Shown one piece after another: positions 16,891 to 25,289 of a stretch of 64,000 nucleotides of DNA; position 1 is the stretch's first letter; the number at the start of each line of letters is the position of its first letter. The notes beneath the pieces were generated by a model. The model was not told the origin of the DNA. It did no database searches and saw only the letters and a program-made list of their open reading frames with translations. The stretch comes from Paenibacillus sp. FSL W8-0426 (GTDB lineage: Bacteria; Bacillota; Bacilli; Paenibacillales; Paenibacillaceae): the NCBI RefSeq assembly GCF_037969725.1, contig NZ_CP150203.1:2620001-2684000 (forward strand), read 5' to 3'. Position numbers and translations under genes: made by a program.

Positions 16891-18579
16891 ATGGCCGAGC
16901 GAACGATGGAACGGATGTCCAAGGAACAGCAGTATTTGGTGAAACAGTCCATGGCGATGATGGACCGCTTTTATGACGAACAGGCAGGGCTGCTCCTCAG
17001 TTTTGAAGAGAATTCCGCGCAGTACAGCACGCGTGCCAGCGCGCATTATGCGCTGGGTTTGCTGATTCGTAATGAAACAGCCGACTTGGACCGTGCGATT
17101 CGTCTGCTGCATAACGTACTCGATATGCAATTCGATGCTCCCGAAGAAATTTATCACGGAACCTTTCGGACGAGGCCGGATGCGGCAGACCCGCCAAAGG
17201 GCAATTATCAATGGAAATCCTTTGCGCCGGGAACAGCACATTTTCTGGAGCAAACGTTCGATCGAATATCGGCGAAGCTGGCTCATGACTTGCAGGCAGA
17301 GGGAGTCATCCACGCTGACGCGGCTGATGCCAAACGCCTGAAACAGCTGTTCAGGAAGGCCGTGAATCAAGTACTGCCGCCGGTTTGGATCAGCTATGAC
17401 CCGAACTGGAGAGAGTTCATTGCCTGCGTCTGCGCGGTCGCGACGGCGGAATTTGCCGATGTGCTGCCTGAATCTCTTTTGCAGCGCATGGACCATGCGA
17501 TGGAACTGGCTGTGCAGGGTTCCATCGATCGCAGATTGTCCGATGCGATCCCCATGAACACCAACATCGAACTTATGCATATGTTCATCACCCATTATTA
17601 CGGACATCGCTTCCAGCGGGAAGATTGGATGGAACACGCAGACAGGCAAGCAGAGGCGCTGCTGCGGGAATTTGATCAATACGGATCGTTTGCCGAGTTT
17701 AATACAACGACGTATTACGGGGTGGACCTGACCGTGCTGGGCATGTGGAGAAGATACGGGATCACCGAACGTTTCAGAGGGATTGGCGCCAAGATGGAGG
17801 CAGGACTCTGGAACAATATCGCGCTTTATTATAATGCCAACCTTGAAAATTTGTCCGGTCCTTTTGCCCGGGCGTATGATATGGAGATGAGGGAACACAG
17901 CTCCATCGGCGTATTTTTATATATGGTGCTTGGCGAAGGCTACGAATATCTCGCAGGCATGAATTGCGAATCAGGGCATGATCCGTTAATTGCGCTGGTT
18001 GGGGTGAACGTCCCGGATGAAGCGCTTCCATTTCTTCGGTCCCATCCGGGAGACCGCTTGGTGGTCAAGCAGTTTTTGGAGTTATGCGAGCGCAACGATC
18101 CAACAGACAATCGCACGCTTTGCACGGCCAAGGCCTGGATCGGCGCAAACCGCATGGTCGGAGCGATGTCCGGGAGCCGCAATACGAATGGCCAGATGCA
18201 TCCGGCCACCGTCCATTGGCGGACGGATCAGGGCGAGAAATATTATTTGCGACTGATCCGGCGCGAGGTCGGCGAAGGATGGAACACCCATCTGCGAGGC
18301 ATTACCTTTGATGCCGATGTCAGCGATAGTGCGCTGACGGTCGAGGTCGCGCTGGACACGACGGAGGAGATCGAGGTGTACTTCGAAATCCGAGGTCCCA
18401 ATCTTCGTCCTGAGGACTTTACGCCGGCACGGTGGAATATGCCTGGCTTGAGCTGTGAGGTGCAGGCGGCCGCACCGGAACCGGAAATGTTGTTTTTTAC
18501 GGAGCATGCCGAAATGGTTTACAGGTATGTGCCTGGAAAGACATCGAATCGGATGAGCTTTGCATTGAAGTTTTGTTGA
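16891..18579 (+). CDS. Unrecognised 562-residue cytoplasmic protein, probably helical toroid
   Basis: I do not recognise the family with certainty. The protein has no signal peptide. The long first part (residues 1-390) is rich in amphipathic helices with aromatic/acidic motifs (ASAHYALGLLIRNE, FNTTTYYGVDLTVLGMWRRYG, LENLSGPFARAYDMEMREHSSIG). The last 170 residues look beta-rich. This resembles the helical-toroid plus beta-sandwich layout of polysaccharide lyases and related glycan enzymes, which is an inference from pattern only. AGAGGGG lies 10 bases before ATG 16891; the first in-frame ATG (16882) is too close to it. The gene is single, between a repeat copy and a terminator. Confidence 0.8.
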   Translation: MAERTMERMSKEQQYLVKQSMAMMDRFYDEQAGLLLSFEENSAQYSTRASAHYALGLLIRNETADLDRAIRLLHNVLDMQFDAPEEIYHGTFRTRPDAADPPKGNYQWKSFAPGTAHFLEQTFDRISAKLAHDLQAEGVIHADAADAKRLKQLFRKAVNQVLPPVWISYDPNWREFIACVCAVATAEFADVLPESLLQRMDHAMELAVQGSIDRRLSDAIPMNTNIELMHMFITHYYGHRFQREDWMEHADRQAEALLREFDQYGSFAEFNTTTYYGVDLTVLGMWRRYGITERFRGIGAKMEAGLWNNIALYYNANLENLSGPFARAYDMEMREHSSIGVFLYMVLGEGYEYLAGMNCESGHDPLIALVGVNVPDEALPFLRSHPGDRLVVKQFLELCERNDPTDNRTLCTAKAWIGANRMVGAMSGSRNTNGQMHPATVHWRTDQGEKYYLRLIRREVGEGWNTHLRGITFDADVSDSALTVEVALDTTEEIEVYFEIRGPNLRPEDFTPARWNMPGLSCEVQAAAPEPEMLFFTEHAEMVYRYVPGKTSNRMSFALKFC

Positions 18580-18608
18580 GCGAATGGAATGATGTGAGAA
18601 ACAAGTAT

Positions 18609-18660
18609 GCCAAAAGGGGATGCTGCTGTCTTGATATGTTCAGCACATCCCCTTTTTGGC
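18609..18660. terminator. Bidirectional terminator
   Basis: GCCAAAAGGGGATGCTGCTG pairs with CAGCACATCCCCTTTTTGGC, between convergent genes. Confidence 0.75.
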
Positions 18661-18662
18661 GT

Positions 18663-19247
18663 TTACGCATACATGCTGCGTTCAACCTCGTTCAACGCGA
18701 TGGAGATATCCTCGTTTGAGTTATCGATGTAGGCTACGGAAGAGTAGGGAAGCGGCCATGCAACCTGCTTGCGTGCCAGCGAGGCTGCAAACTTGTCCCA
18801 GTTGGCGAGTTTCCATTCATCTAGAGGAGATTGCCTGGCCGTAATCCGTTCTTTGTATAGTGCTTCGCTGTTCAAATAAATGTATGCTACGCGCACGTCG
18901 GTATCTTGCAGCGAACGCCCGATGCGAGCCAATTCCTGTTCGATCCAGTCCGGAGTCTGTGTTTCTTTGGTAAATGGTCCGACAACGATGGTGTCGATGC
19001 CAAGCGCTACGTTGTCTAGAGCGGCATCCATCGTGATGCGATAGCCGAGATCCCGGCAAAGCCGTTTGTATTCAGGCGAATCGCGGTCTGTCGGGTCCAG
19101 TCCCTGTAATGTCATGATCGCTTCGGCTGCTGGGCGCAGCAGGATGTCCATATCGAAAAATGCAGCTTTGCGCTGGCGGGACAACGCTTTGGCGAGCGTT
19201 GTTTTGCCGCTTCCGGCACCGCCAAGGAAAAAGATCAGTTTGCTCAT
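18663..19247 (-). CDS. P-loop ATP-binding protein (AAA/kinase-like)
   Basis: A 194-residue protein with Walker A GGAGSGKTT near the N terminus and a shikimate/adenylate-kinase-like lay-out: FDMDILLRP after the first strand, TIVVGPFTKETQTPDWIEQEL, then a C-terminal EDISIALNEVE helix. Such proteins are small-molecule or nucleoside kinases; the substrate is unknown. Two in-frame ATGs are possible. I prefer 19247 because GGGAGG is 9 bases from it and only 3 bases from ATG 19253. It is monocistronic and convergent with the preceding gene. Confidence 0.82.
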   Translation of the reverse strand: MSKLIFFLGGAGSGKTTLAKALSRQRKAAFFDMDILLRPAAEAIMTLQGLDPTDRDSPEYKRLCRDLGYRITMDAALDNVALGIDTIVVGPFTKETQTPDWIEQELARIGRSLQDTDVRVAYIYLNSEALYKERITARQSPLDEWKLANWDKFAASLARKQVAWPLPYSSVAYIDNSNEDISIALNEVERSMYA

Positions 19248-19557
19248 GGGCATAGGCCTCCCTTATGAATCTAAACGACCGTTGTGTCAGCATAAACGAC
19301 AATATTTGCTGATGATCGGCCGATTATCGTTGATGTGCGAGTGTGGATACGTGGTCTATTCCACAATGATTCTTTCTATTTTGTTTATTATATCAGGACA
19401 AAAAGAGGATAGAATAGTTTTCATGGTGTGCGAGCTAGACAGAATAGGGAGAATCAGGTAATATCATACCTAGAATATCTATGCATAGTTTTCCGAGGTA
19501 TGTATTTTGAAATTCATTCTGATGCAGAAGGAGCAGAACGAGTGGAGAAAGGGGCGG
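19248..19557. other. Gene-free divergent promoter interval with palindrome
   Basis: No supported frame. It carries the start regions of the P-loop gene (minus) and the PadR gene (plus). CTATGCATAG, a perfect 10-base palindrome, lies at 19479-19488 between ATACCT (19467) and AGGTAT (19496), about 70 bases before the PadR start. This is a candidate PadR operator, unproven. Confidence 0.4.
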
Positions 19558-19902
19558 GTGAATACGTTGAATGTCAACAAACAGATGATCAAAGGCAGTA
19601 CGGAAACGCTTATTCTGACATTGCTGCAGGATAAGCCCCTGTACGGTTATGAGTTGATCAAAGAGCTGCATCGCCAATCCGATGGCGTATTTAATCTGAA
19701 GGAAGGCACGTTATATCCGATTTTGCACGCGATGGAAATCGCAGGTTGGGTGGAGTCCTATTGGCAAGAGGTCGAGGGCCGCAAACGCAAATACTACTCG
19801 ATCCGCAAAGAAGGCATTCAGGCGTTGGAGCATAAAAAAGCGGAGTGGCGTCTGTTCCGGCGCGCCGTCGATCGGGTGCTTGGAGAAGGAGGGCTGACAT
19901 GA
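19558..19902 (+). CDS. PadR-family transcriptional regulator
   Basis: A 114-residue winged-helix regulator with PadR hallmarks: KGSTETLILTLLQDKPLYGYELIKEL helices, wing region LKEGTLYPILHAMEIAGWVESYW, and KYYSIRKEGIQAL. Start is uncertain: GTG 19558 has AAAGG 5 bases upstream, while TTG 19567 (MNVNKQ) is the common family start. Its stop overlaps the start of the next gene (ATGA at 19899-19902), so the two are translationally coupled. PadR genes commonly repress the membrane protein gene they are coupled to. Confidence 0.9.
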   Translation: MNTLNVNKQMIKGSTETLILTLLQDKPLYGYELIKELHRQSDGVFNLKEGTLYPILHAMEIAGWVESYWQEVEGRKRKYYSIRKEGIQALEHKKAEWRLFRRAVDRVLGEGGLT

Positions 19903-21257
19903 GCCATAGAGATGCGAGAATCGAGTATTATTTGGATCAAGTCTGCCAGCAAGTCAAGGCTCGTGAGGTTCATCCGGATCTAAGGGATGAGATCGGCAGC
20001 CACCTTGACGAGATTTTTTACGAGCGGCAGCAGGAGGGGGACACGCCGGAGCAAGCAGCATCCTATGCGATTGCACAGATGGGAGACCCGTTGACCATCG
20101 GCAAAAGCATGCACCGGCTTCATCGGCATCGCATCCATTGGGGCGTGGTGTTGGGTGTGCTTGCCTTGTTTTCGGTGGGATTGCTGTTAATGTGGATTTA
20201 TTCAACACGTTTTTCGGTTTCAAAAGTTGAGGATTTTTCTGTTATTTATGGACAATCATTCGTTAACTACATATTTTATAGTGTATTAGGTATTTTTGCT
20301 TTGATATTCTGCATGTATTACGACTACAGAAAATGGAGAAATGCAGCTTGGGGCATTTACATTCTGTTCAATCTGCTGTTATGGATAAATCCATTTACAA
20401 CTCCAGTCATAAATAGTTCGCGATGGCTTTCCCTCTACGGCATTAGCTTACATCTTTCTGGATTCGCAGTATGGGTGTTACCACTCGCTATTGGAGCGAT
20501 CATGCTGCGTAAATTGCGGACTAAATGGGGGATGAAAAGTGCTCTACAGTATTGGGTGCTTGCCGCAATACCCATGACTCTGTTTGTCTATATGGATGAT
20601 TGGGTACGCCTAACGTTATTTGTTGCCGTTTCTATTGTGCTGTTTGGATGGATTTCACGAAGATGGAAATTAACTTTGCTTGCAGGCATGTTTGTTGTTT
20701 CTGGAGCAACTGTGTATTTGTTTCAATCCGAAGCCCACAAGCACTTGGAACGTTTTGCGGTAGTGTTGGATTTGCAAAATGATCCTTTAAATACTGGTTA
20801 TTATAATCGTTCCATCATAGATACTACTCAGTCTGCTGGTTGGTGGGGTCATGGTTTGAATGGAATCACTTTTGACAAATTTGATATATGGCATACCGAC
20901 TATCCCGGCGTTGCGCTCATTGACGTGTTTGGTTGGACGGCAGGGATTGCGATGTTTATCGGTATGATCTGGTTTGTGGTTACGATGTTAAAGGCAAGCC
21001 TGCGCGTTAAGGATGAGTTTGGTCAAATGATTATCTTGGTGATTACGTCTGTATTTGCTTTTCAACTGCTCTATTCGCTAGCTATGACTACGGGAAGGGT
21101 TCCTATTCTGAGTATTAAGTTCCCAATTATTGGTTATGGTGGGTTTCTATTAACTCTTGAATATGCCATGATTGGCTTGCTGCTCGGCGTATATCGTCGC
21201 AAAGACACAATTCCTCTGGTTCAAAGCGATACGAGAGGGTTAACCGAAAGCAAGTAA
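19899..21257 (+). CDS. HAAS domain fused to an FtsW/RodA/SpoVE (SEDS)-type membrane protein
   Basis: A 452-residue protein. Residues 1-75 form a HAAS-type helical domain (RIEYYLDQVCQQVKAREVHPDLRDEIGSHLDEI...EQAASYAIAQMGDP), usually found in PadR partners. About ten transmembrane helices follow. The later part matches SEDS glycosyltransferases in order: QSAGWWGHGLN where they have GSGGL.GKG, WHTDYPGVALIDVFGWTAG where they have HTDFIFAVI.EE.GFIG, and GRVPILSIKFPIIGYGGFLL where they have G..P.TGI.LPFISYGGSSL. The Asp of HTD is the catalytic residue of FtsW/RodA; the following EE.GF is not conserved. It may polymerise a glycan or be a non-enzymatic relative. Most of the gene is more A/T-rich than its neighbours. 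Confidence 0.8.
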   Translation: MSHRDARIEYYLDQVCQQVKAREVHPDLRDEIGSHLDEIFYERQQEGDTPEQAASYAIAQMGDPLTIGKSMHRLHRHRIHWGVVLGVLALFSVGLLLMWIYSTRFSVSKVEDFSVIYGQSFVNYIFYSVLGIFALIFCMYYDYRKWRNAAWGIYILFNLLLWINPFTTPVINSSRWLSLYGISLHLSGFAVWVLPLAIGAIMLRKLRTKWGMKSALQYWVLAAIPMTLFVYMDDWVRLTLFVAVSIVLFGWISRRWKLTLLAGMFVVSGATVYLFQSEAHKHLERFAVVLDLQNDPLNTGYYNRSIIDTTQSAGWWGHGLNGITFDKFDIWHTDYPGVALIDVFGWTAGIAMFIGMIWFVVTMLKASLRVKDEFGQMIILVITSVFAFQLLYSLAMTTGRVPILSIKFPIIGYGGFLLTLEYAMIGLLLGVYRRKDTIPLVQSDTRGLTESK

Positions 21258-21295
21258 CATTGATGTTAATATTTGGCGTTACATAAGAGCATTCA

Positions 21296-21327
21296 GGTGA
21301 AGCAACTGCTGCAGCAGCGGCTTCACC
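21296..21327. terminator. Hairpin between convergent genes
   Basis: GGTGAAGC and GCTTCACC enclose CTGCTGCAGCAG. The stem covers the stop codon of the minus-strand gene and has no clear T-run, so terminator activity is uncertain. Confidence 0.4.
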
Positions 21328-23098
21328 CTTGCGTCGATGTAGACGGGAACCAAATGTGCCTTAAATTCACCCATCCTTGACTGTTAAAGGACAATCCCCG
21401 AACGGAAGGCAAATAGGCCGTTTCCATTGGTTTTTCGGAAAGGGTGATGAGTAAATGTTCTTTGGCGAGTTCTTCCTCGATCTTATCCAGAACGGACATG
21501 CGTTCATCTCCTTCCGGTGAGGTCATGACGAATCGCAGCATGTTCTGGATAACGTGTTTGGCTGTATCGTGCAAATGCTCCGACAAAGTGAGGTACAGGT
21601 CATACCTGCGCAGCTCTTCGTCCCGGTCGCGGATCAGCGAAAAGAGGATCAGATCCGATTCCAGCCGCAGTTCTCCTTTGAATTGTTCCATGGGCGCGGA
21701 ACGAACGGTACAGTTGAAACCATGCTGCTGCAGCTTCTCCGCAATGATCGCAGCGTTTTGCCTGTACTGCGGAATGGTTGCAATGACGAGTAGGGGCGCA
21801 GAGCCATCGGCAGCATCTTTCGCTGAAGTGAGCTCATCCATGAACTTGTGCGAAGCGGAAGACGATGCTGTCTGAATGTCATTTCTCTCGGATAGAACGC
21901 CTGTAAGGCAAGCGTATACGCGTGCCCGTACGGCCGGATCGCGAAGCGGTCCGGTTTTTTGCGTATTGCAGGTCATCAATTTGCGCACGGTTACGCCTGC
22001 TCCAACTTGACTCCATTCGTTCCCGGAAGGGTTGGACGGATTATGCACCAGATGGAAAAATGGGGTTTCTTCGTTATGATGCTCTGCCAGTTCATGGCGC
22101 GAACTCCAAGGAATTTGCAAGATTTCAACCCGGTCCAGATGAGCCCTGCCTTGAAAATAAGACGGGAATGCTTCCAGCATGCAAACATGCCGGTCCCAGC
22201 GGGTGACTTTGAATGGCCCGGTTCCGATGGGGATAGACATGGCGGTCGGATCATCCGCCGCAGTCTCCGCTTCCGATGGAAACTGCCCGGAAGGCACGAT
22301 GGCAGCCCGACTCGTCGATAGAAAGGGCAGGAACAGTTCATGCGCCGTATGTAACTTGAAGCGCACGGTTAAGGGATCAAGCGCATCGATCGTCTGAATC
22401 TGCCTGCTCACATCCCGGTAAAGAGTGCGGCGTTCGGTACGCTTTAGCCGTTCGAAGGTAAACACCACGTCGCTTGCGCCAAATGTCCGGCCGTGGTGGA
22501 ACGTAATGCCTTTGCGCAAATAAAACGTCCAGGTTGTCCGATCCGCGCTCACATCCCAAGTATGGGCAAGGCAAGGAGAGATTTCTCCCTGTTCCCCGCG
22601 CTGCACGAGGCCATCAAAAATATGGCTCGTCACAAACGATTCGGCCAGCAAATTGATATAGAGCGGATCGAGTGCGTGCAATTGCTGCCTGAGCGGCAGT
22701 CTCAGCGTATCAATCGGTTGGTTGTTGCTGCCCGCCTCGGTGTGGTGGCCCAAATAACCGAGCAGCCACTGGTTCAGCTGTTCCTGCAGCAGGCCAGAAT
22801 CGACAAACGTGCCAATCTGCTCGGCAGCCTGTTTTACATCGCGGCGGTTCATCGCTTGCAGCATGTACTGGGAAGCGATTTGTTCCGCAGGTGCAAGAAG
22901 GGTGAGCGTCGATCGTTGTCCACGGCCACGGCGGGAGGCCCAGTCGATCCAGCCGGCGGCTGCCATTTTCTTGACGATCGTCAGGGTGCTCCGATGCGTA
23001 CAGTCCAGCAGCTCGGCCAGCTCGGCGAGCGTCACTTCATTTCTTGCCGCGTGACCATATCGATGATGCAGCTGCAAATACTGTTGCTCGAGTTTCAT
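21323..23098 (-). CDS. SgrR-type transcriptional regulator with solute-binding domain
   Basis: A 591-residue two-domain protein. Residues 1-115 are an SgrR-type winged helix (TLAELAELLDCTHRSTLTIVKKMAAAGWIDWASRRGRGQRS). Residues 150-560 are an SBP_bac_5 peptide/nickel-binding-protein fold (LDPLYINLLAESFVTSHIFDGLV...TWTFYLRKGITFHHGR...PIGTGPFKV). Without a signal peptide, the binding domain senses a small ligand in the cytoplasm. In enterobacteria SgrR responds to sugar-phosphate stress, but the many Bacillus/Paenibacillus paralogues have unknown ligands. It is divergent from a DUF4173 membrane protein gene across a 129-base region with a long inverted repeat. Confidence 0.88.
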   Translation of the reverse strand: MKLEQQYLQLHHRYGHAARNEVTLAELAELLDCTHRSTLTIVKKMAAAGWIDWASRRGRGQRSTLTLLAPAEQIASQYMLQAMNRRDVKQAAEQIGTFVDSGLLQEQLNQWLLGYLGHHTEAGSNNQPIDTLRLPLRQQLHALDPLYINLLAESFVTSHIFDGLVQRGEQGEISPCLAHTWDVSADRTTWTFYLRKGITFHHGRTFGASDVVFTFERLKRTERRTLYRDVSRQIQTIDALDPLTVRFKLHTAHELFLPFLSTSRAAIVPSGQFPSEAETAADDPTAMSIPIGTGPFKVTRWDRHVCMLEAFPSYFQGRAHLDRVEILQIPWSSRHELAEHHNEETPFFHLVHNPSNPSGNEWSQVGAGVTVRKLMTCNTQKTGPLRDPAVRARVYACLTGVLSERNDIQTASSSASHKFMDELTSAKDAADGSAPLLVIATIPQYRQNAAIIAEKLQQHGFNCTVRSAPMEQFKGELRLESDLILFSLIRDRDEELRRYDLYLTLSEHLHDTAKHVIQNMLRFVMTSPEGDERMSVLDKIEEELAKEHLLITLSEKPMETAYLPSVRGLSFNSQGWVNLRHIWFPSTSTQG

Positions 23099-23132
23099 GA
23101 TGGAATGCCTCCAGTCCGAGAAATAGTAGTTT

Positions 23133-23184
23133 GTAAAATAAGAAGTTTTCCGAATCGAATTTTCTATTTATCTTCTTATTTTAC
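23133..23184. promoter_or_regulatory. 13-bp inverted repeat in the divergent sgrR-like/DUF4173 promoter region
   Basis: GTAAAATAAGAAG (23133-23145) and CTTCTTATTTTAC (23172-23184) are perfect inverted copies separated by 26 A/T-rich bases. They lie midway between divergent starts. A two-half-site operator for the SgrR-type regulator is the simplest reading. Confidence 0.55.
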
Positions 23185-23227
23185 CATCTAGAATGGAGAG
23201 AAGAACATCTAAATGGAGGGCATTTCC

Positions 23228-24853
23228 ATGATTGAGAACATGTTGTCGTCTCCCAAAAGGGCGCCGATTACGCTATTGGCAGCGATCGTGCTGGCTATAC
23301 TACACCAGTATTTGTTTTTTGAGAAAACGCCGGGGATATCCTATCCGCTCTTTGTCATCCTGTTTTACGGCTTTATGTTGTCCTTTGCCAAAGACCGGTT
23401 GCGGGCGAAGACGTATATGGACTTATTTTTCGCCGGGAGTATTCTACTTTTATCGCTAACGCTTGTGTTATTTGATAACCCGCTGTTCCGCATTCTTAAT
23501 GTTATGGCCGTACCTGGGCTTGTTTCTTTACATATGGCATATTTGCTTGGACGAAAAAAGCGGAATTGGTGGGAGCCCGGCTTGATCGGAACGGCTTTGG
23601 ACCATTTGCTGCCGCAATCCATCCGGCACTGGAAAACGCTCGTCCTGATGGCATCCAAAACGGGCGGTAAAGGTAAAGGCATAAACCGGTCGCAAAAAGC
23701 GATTGTGCTGAAAATATTGGCAGGGCTTGCGATATCTTTTCCGATCCTGATCATCGTTTTGTCATTGCTCAGCTCGGCGGACGGCATTTTCAGCCAACTT
23801 GTTTCCGGCATTCCGCAATGGCTGGATCAATTATCGTTTGGGGAAGGTTTCCCGCGAATCGTATGGGTGGTCGTTGCAAGCTTGTTGTTTTTCGGATACG
23901 TATGGGGATTTGTGCAGCCTATGACATATGAGGCCGAGAAAAGAGAGAATGCTCATTGGAAAAACGGAATGAAGGTTTACGGACCAATGCCGCTTGAAAC
24001 GGGAACGGAAACGGATCCAGCGGGAGACGCAGCTACTAAAAAGGCAGTGGCAGGCCAGTTTTATGGAGCTCAGTCAACCAATCCGCAGCCCGTGAAGCTG
24101 GATCCGCTGATCATGGGGACAATCCTTGTGGTTATTAACAGCGTGTATGTACTGTTTGTGTTCGTGCAGTTTGCGTACCTGTTCGGGGCGGGGGAAGGGA
24201 ACCTGCCATCGGGAATGACGTACGCGGAATATGCTCGCAGCGGCTTTGCGGAGCTGGTATTGGTCACGGGCATCAATTTTGTCATTTTGACGATCGCTTT
24301 GCAGTTCACCAACACGGTTGGAAGCGTGGGCACGCGTGTCCATCAAGTGCTGTTGTTTATTACGGTTGGATGCTCAGCCATCATGCTCTACTCGGCATTT
24401 GCGCGTCTGCTGCTTTATGAGCAGGCTTACGGCTACACCTACATCCGTTTTCTGGTACATGCGTTTATGATCTTTCTTGCGTTTCTATTGCTGATTGCCA
24501 GTTTGCGTATTGTACGCACAACGTTTCCGATGTGGCGCTGGGTTCTGGCGCTCTCCTTGACGGCCTATGTCGCAGTCAACTATGTTGGCATGGATCGAAT
24601 CATTGCCGAGCGGAATATCGAGCGTTACCATCAGTCTGGGGACGTGGATGCATCTTATCTGGCAGGATTGTCTGCCGATGCCGTTCCGCTGCTGAGTGAC
24701 TTTGCAAGGAAAGAAAACGAAGAATTGAAAGCATTGCTGCTGGAGCGGCGGCAGCAGCTGGAGGCGGATGGCTCGGTTCATTCATGGCCTTCGTTCAACA
24801 TTGCCAAATATCGGGCCCTGCATGAATTGCAAACATTGGCAGCAGAAGAGTAA
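23228..24853 (+). CDS. DUF4173 (DUF4153-like) polytopic membrane protein
   Basis: A 541-residue integral membrane protein with about 12 hydrophobic segments and a cytoplasmic insert (EKRENAHWKNGMKVYG). The family signature region includes EYARSGFAELVLVTGINFVILTIALQF, SAFARLLLYEQAYGYTYIRFLVHAFM and NYVGMDRIIAERNIERY. Function of the family is unknown; neighbouring sensors and regulators are common. ATG 23228 has GGAGG 8 bases upstream; the earlier ATG 23213 overlaps that site. Divergent from the SgrR-type gene, which may control it. Confidence 0.85.
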   Translation: MIENMLSSPKRAPITLLAAIVLAILHQYLFFEKTPGISYPLFVILFYGFMLSFAKDRLRAKTYMDLFFAGSILLLSLTLVLFDNPLFRILNVMAVPGLVSLHMAYLLGRKKRNWWEPGLIGTALDHLLPQSIRHWKTLVLMASKTGGKGKGINRSQKAIVLKILAGLAISFPILIIVLSLLSSADGIFSQLVSGIPQWLDQLSFGEGFPRIVWVVVASLLFFGYVWGFVQPMTYEAEKRENAHWKNGMKVYGPMPLETGTETDPAGDAATKKAVAGQFYGAQSTNPQPVKLDPLIMGTILVVINSVYVLFVFVQFAYLFGAGEGNLPSGMTYAEYARSGFAELVLVTGINFVILTIALQFTNTVGSVGTRVHQVLLFITVGCSAIMLYSAFARLLLYEQAYGYTYIRFLVHAFMIFLAFLLLIASLRIVRTTFPMWRWVLALSLTAYVAVNYVGMDRIIAERNIERYHQSGDVDASYLAGLSADAVPLLSDFARKENEELKALLLERRQQLEADGSVHSWPSFNIAKYRALHELQTLAAEE

Positions 24854-24897
24854 CACAAATGTTGCCGTGATTTTATGCAAAATCGATATGTAAGTGT

Positions 24898-24903
24898 TAT
24901 AAT
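24898..24903 (+). promoter_or_regulatory. Extended -10 promoter of the yidC leader transcript
   Basis: TGTTATAAT places TG one base before a perfect TATAAT, the extended -10 form. No good -35 is seen. It lies 33 bases before the leader ORF start. Confidence 0.6.
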
Positions 24904-24935
24904 GTAAAAACGAATATATGAAGGGGGTGAATCTC

Positions 24936-25289
24936 TTGTTTGAGCTTCACGAATGGTTGCCGTATATTTTCTCCATCGGCCTGATCGTCACGGTGAGTTA
25001 CGCATATATTGCGCATTTGCACTGCGGACTGGCCGAGTTCTGGGTGAAGGGCGGAGCCGGTGATTATTGGGGCTCCGGCCCGCCGGCGATGCCGATCGAA
25101 ACGCAGCATAAGCCCGAAAGTTTTTGTCGCAAGGTCAGACGCAGACAGGCCCCGGATGACGATGAACCCGATTGTCACTCCTCGTTGAATGGACGGATGG
25201 ACAACACACAACGAGGAGGATTTAAATGGAGCATCAATCGAACAAGAGATTCACGCTTAATACGGGACGGTTACGTATACTTGGTTTAA
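24936..25289 (+). CDS. MifM-like regulatory leader peptide candidate upstream of yidC
   Basis: TTG 24936 follows AAGGGGGTGA at ideal spacing and opens 117 codons overlapping the yidC start by 64 bases. Residues 8-28 are one hydrophobic segment (LPYIFSIGLIVTVSYAYIAH). A hydrophilic region ends in a basic cluster, R65 to R70 (RKVRRR), then QAP and the acidic run D74-D75-D76-E77, P78, D79. Bacillus MifM has the same plan: N-terminal membrane segment, basic/hydrophobic arrest segment and a final acidic run where ribosomes stall, encoded just before yidC2. The codons of the acidic run (25155-25172) end 5 bases before the first arm of a hairpin hiding the yidC ribosome site. I recognise no sequence homologue beyond this plan. 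The tail after residue 85 may never be made. Confidence 0.65.
   Translation: MFELHEWLPYIFSIGLIVTVSYAYIAHLHCGLAEFWVKGGAGDYWGSGPPAMPIETQHKPESFCRKVRRRQAPDDDEPDCHSSLNGRMDNTQRGGFKWSINRTRDSRLIRDGYVYLV
25178..25218 (+). promoter_or_regulatory. Hairpin sequestering the yidC Shine-Dalgarno
   Basis: CTCCTCGTTG (25178-25187) and CAACGAGGAG (25209-25218) are perfectly complementary over 10 bases with a 21-base loop. The second arm covers most of AGGAGG (25214-25219), which lies 6 bases before yidC ATG 25226. The first arm is inside the leader ORF just after its acidic codons, so a ribosome stalled there would cover or unwind it and free the site. Confidence 0.75.

Noticed and set aside
16741..17898. 385-codon minus-strand frame opposite the 562-residue gene and running into repeat copy 3
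   Set aside because: Shadow frame; it crosses the interspersed element and has no ribosome site.
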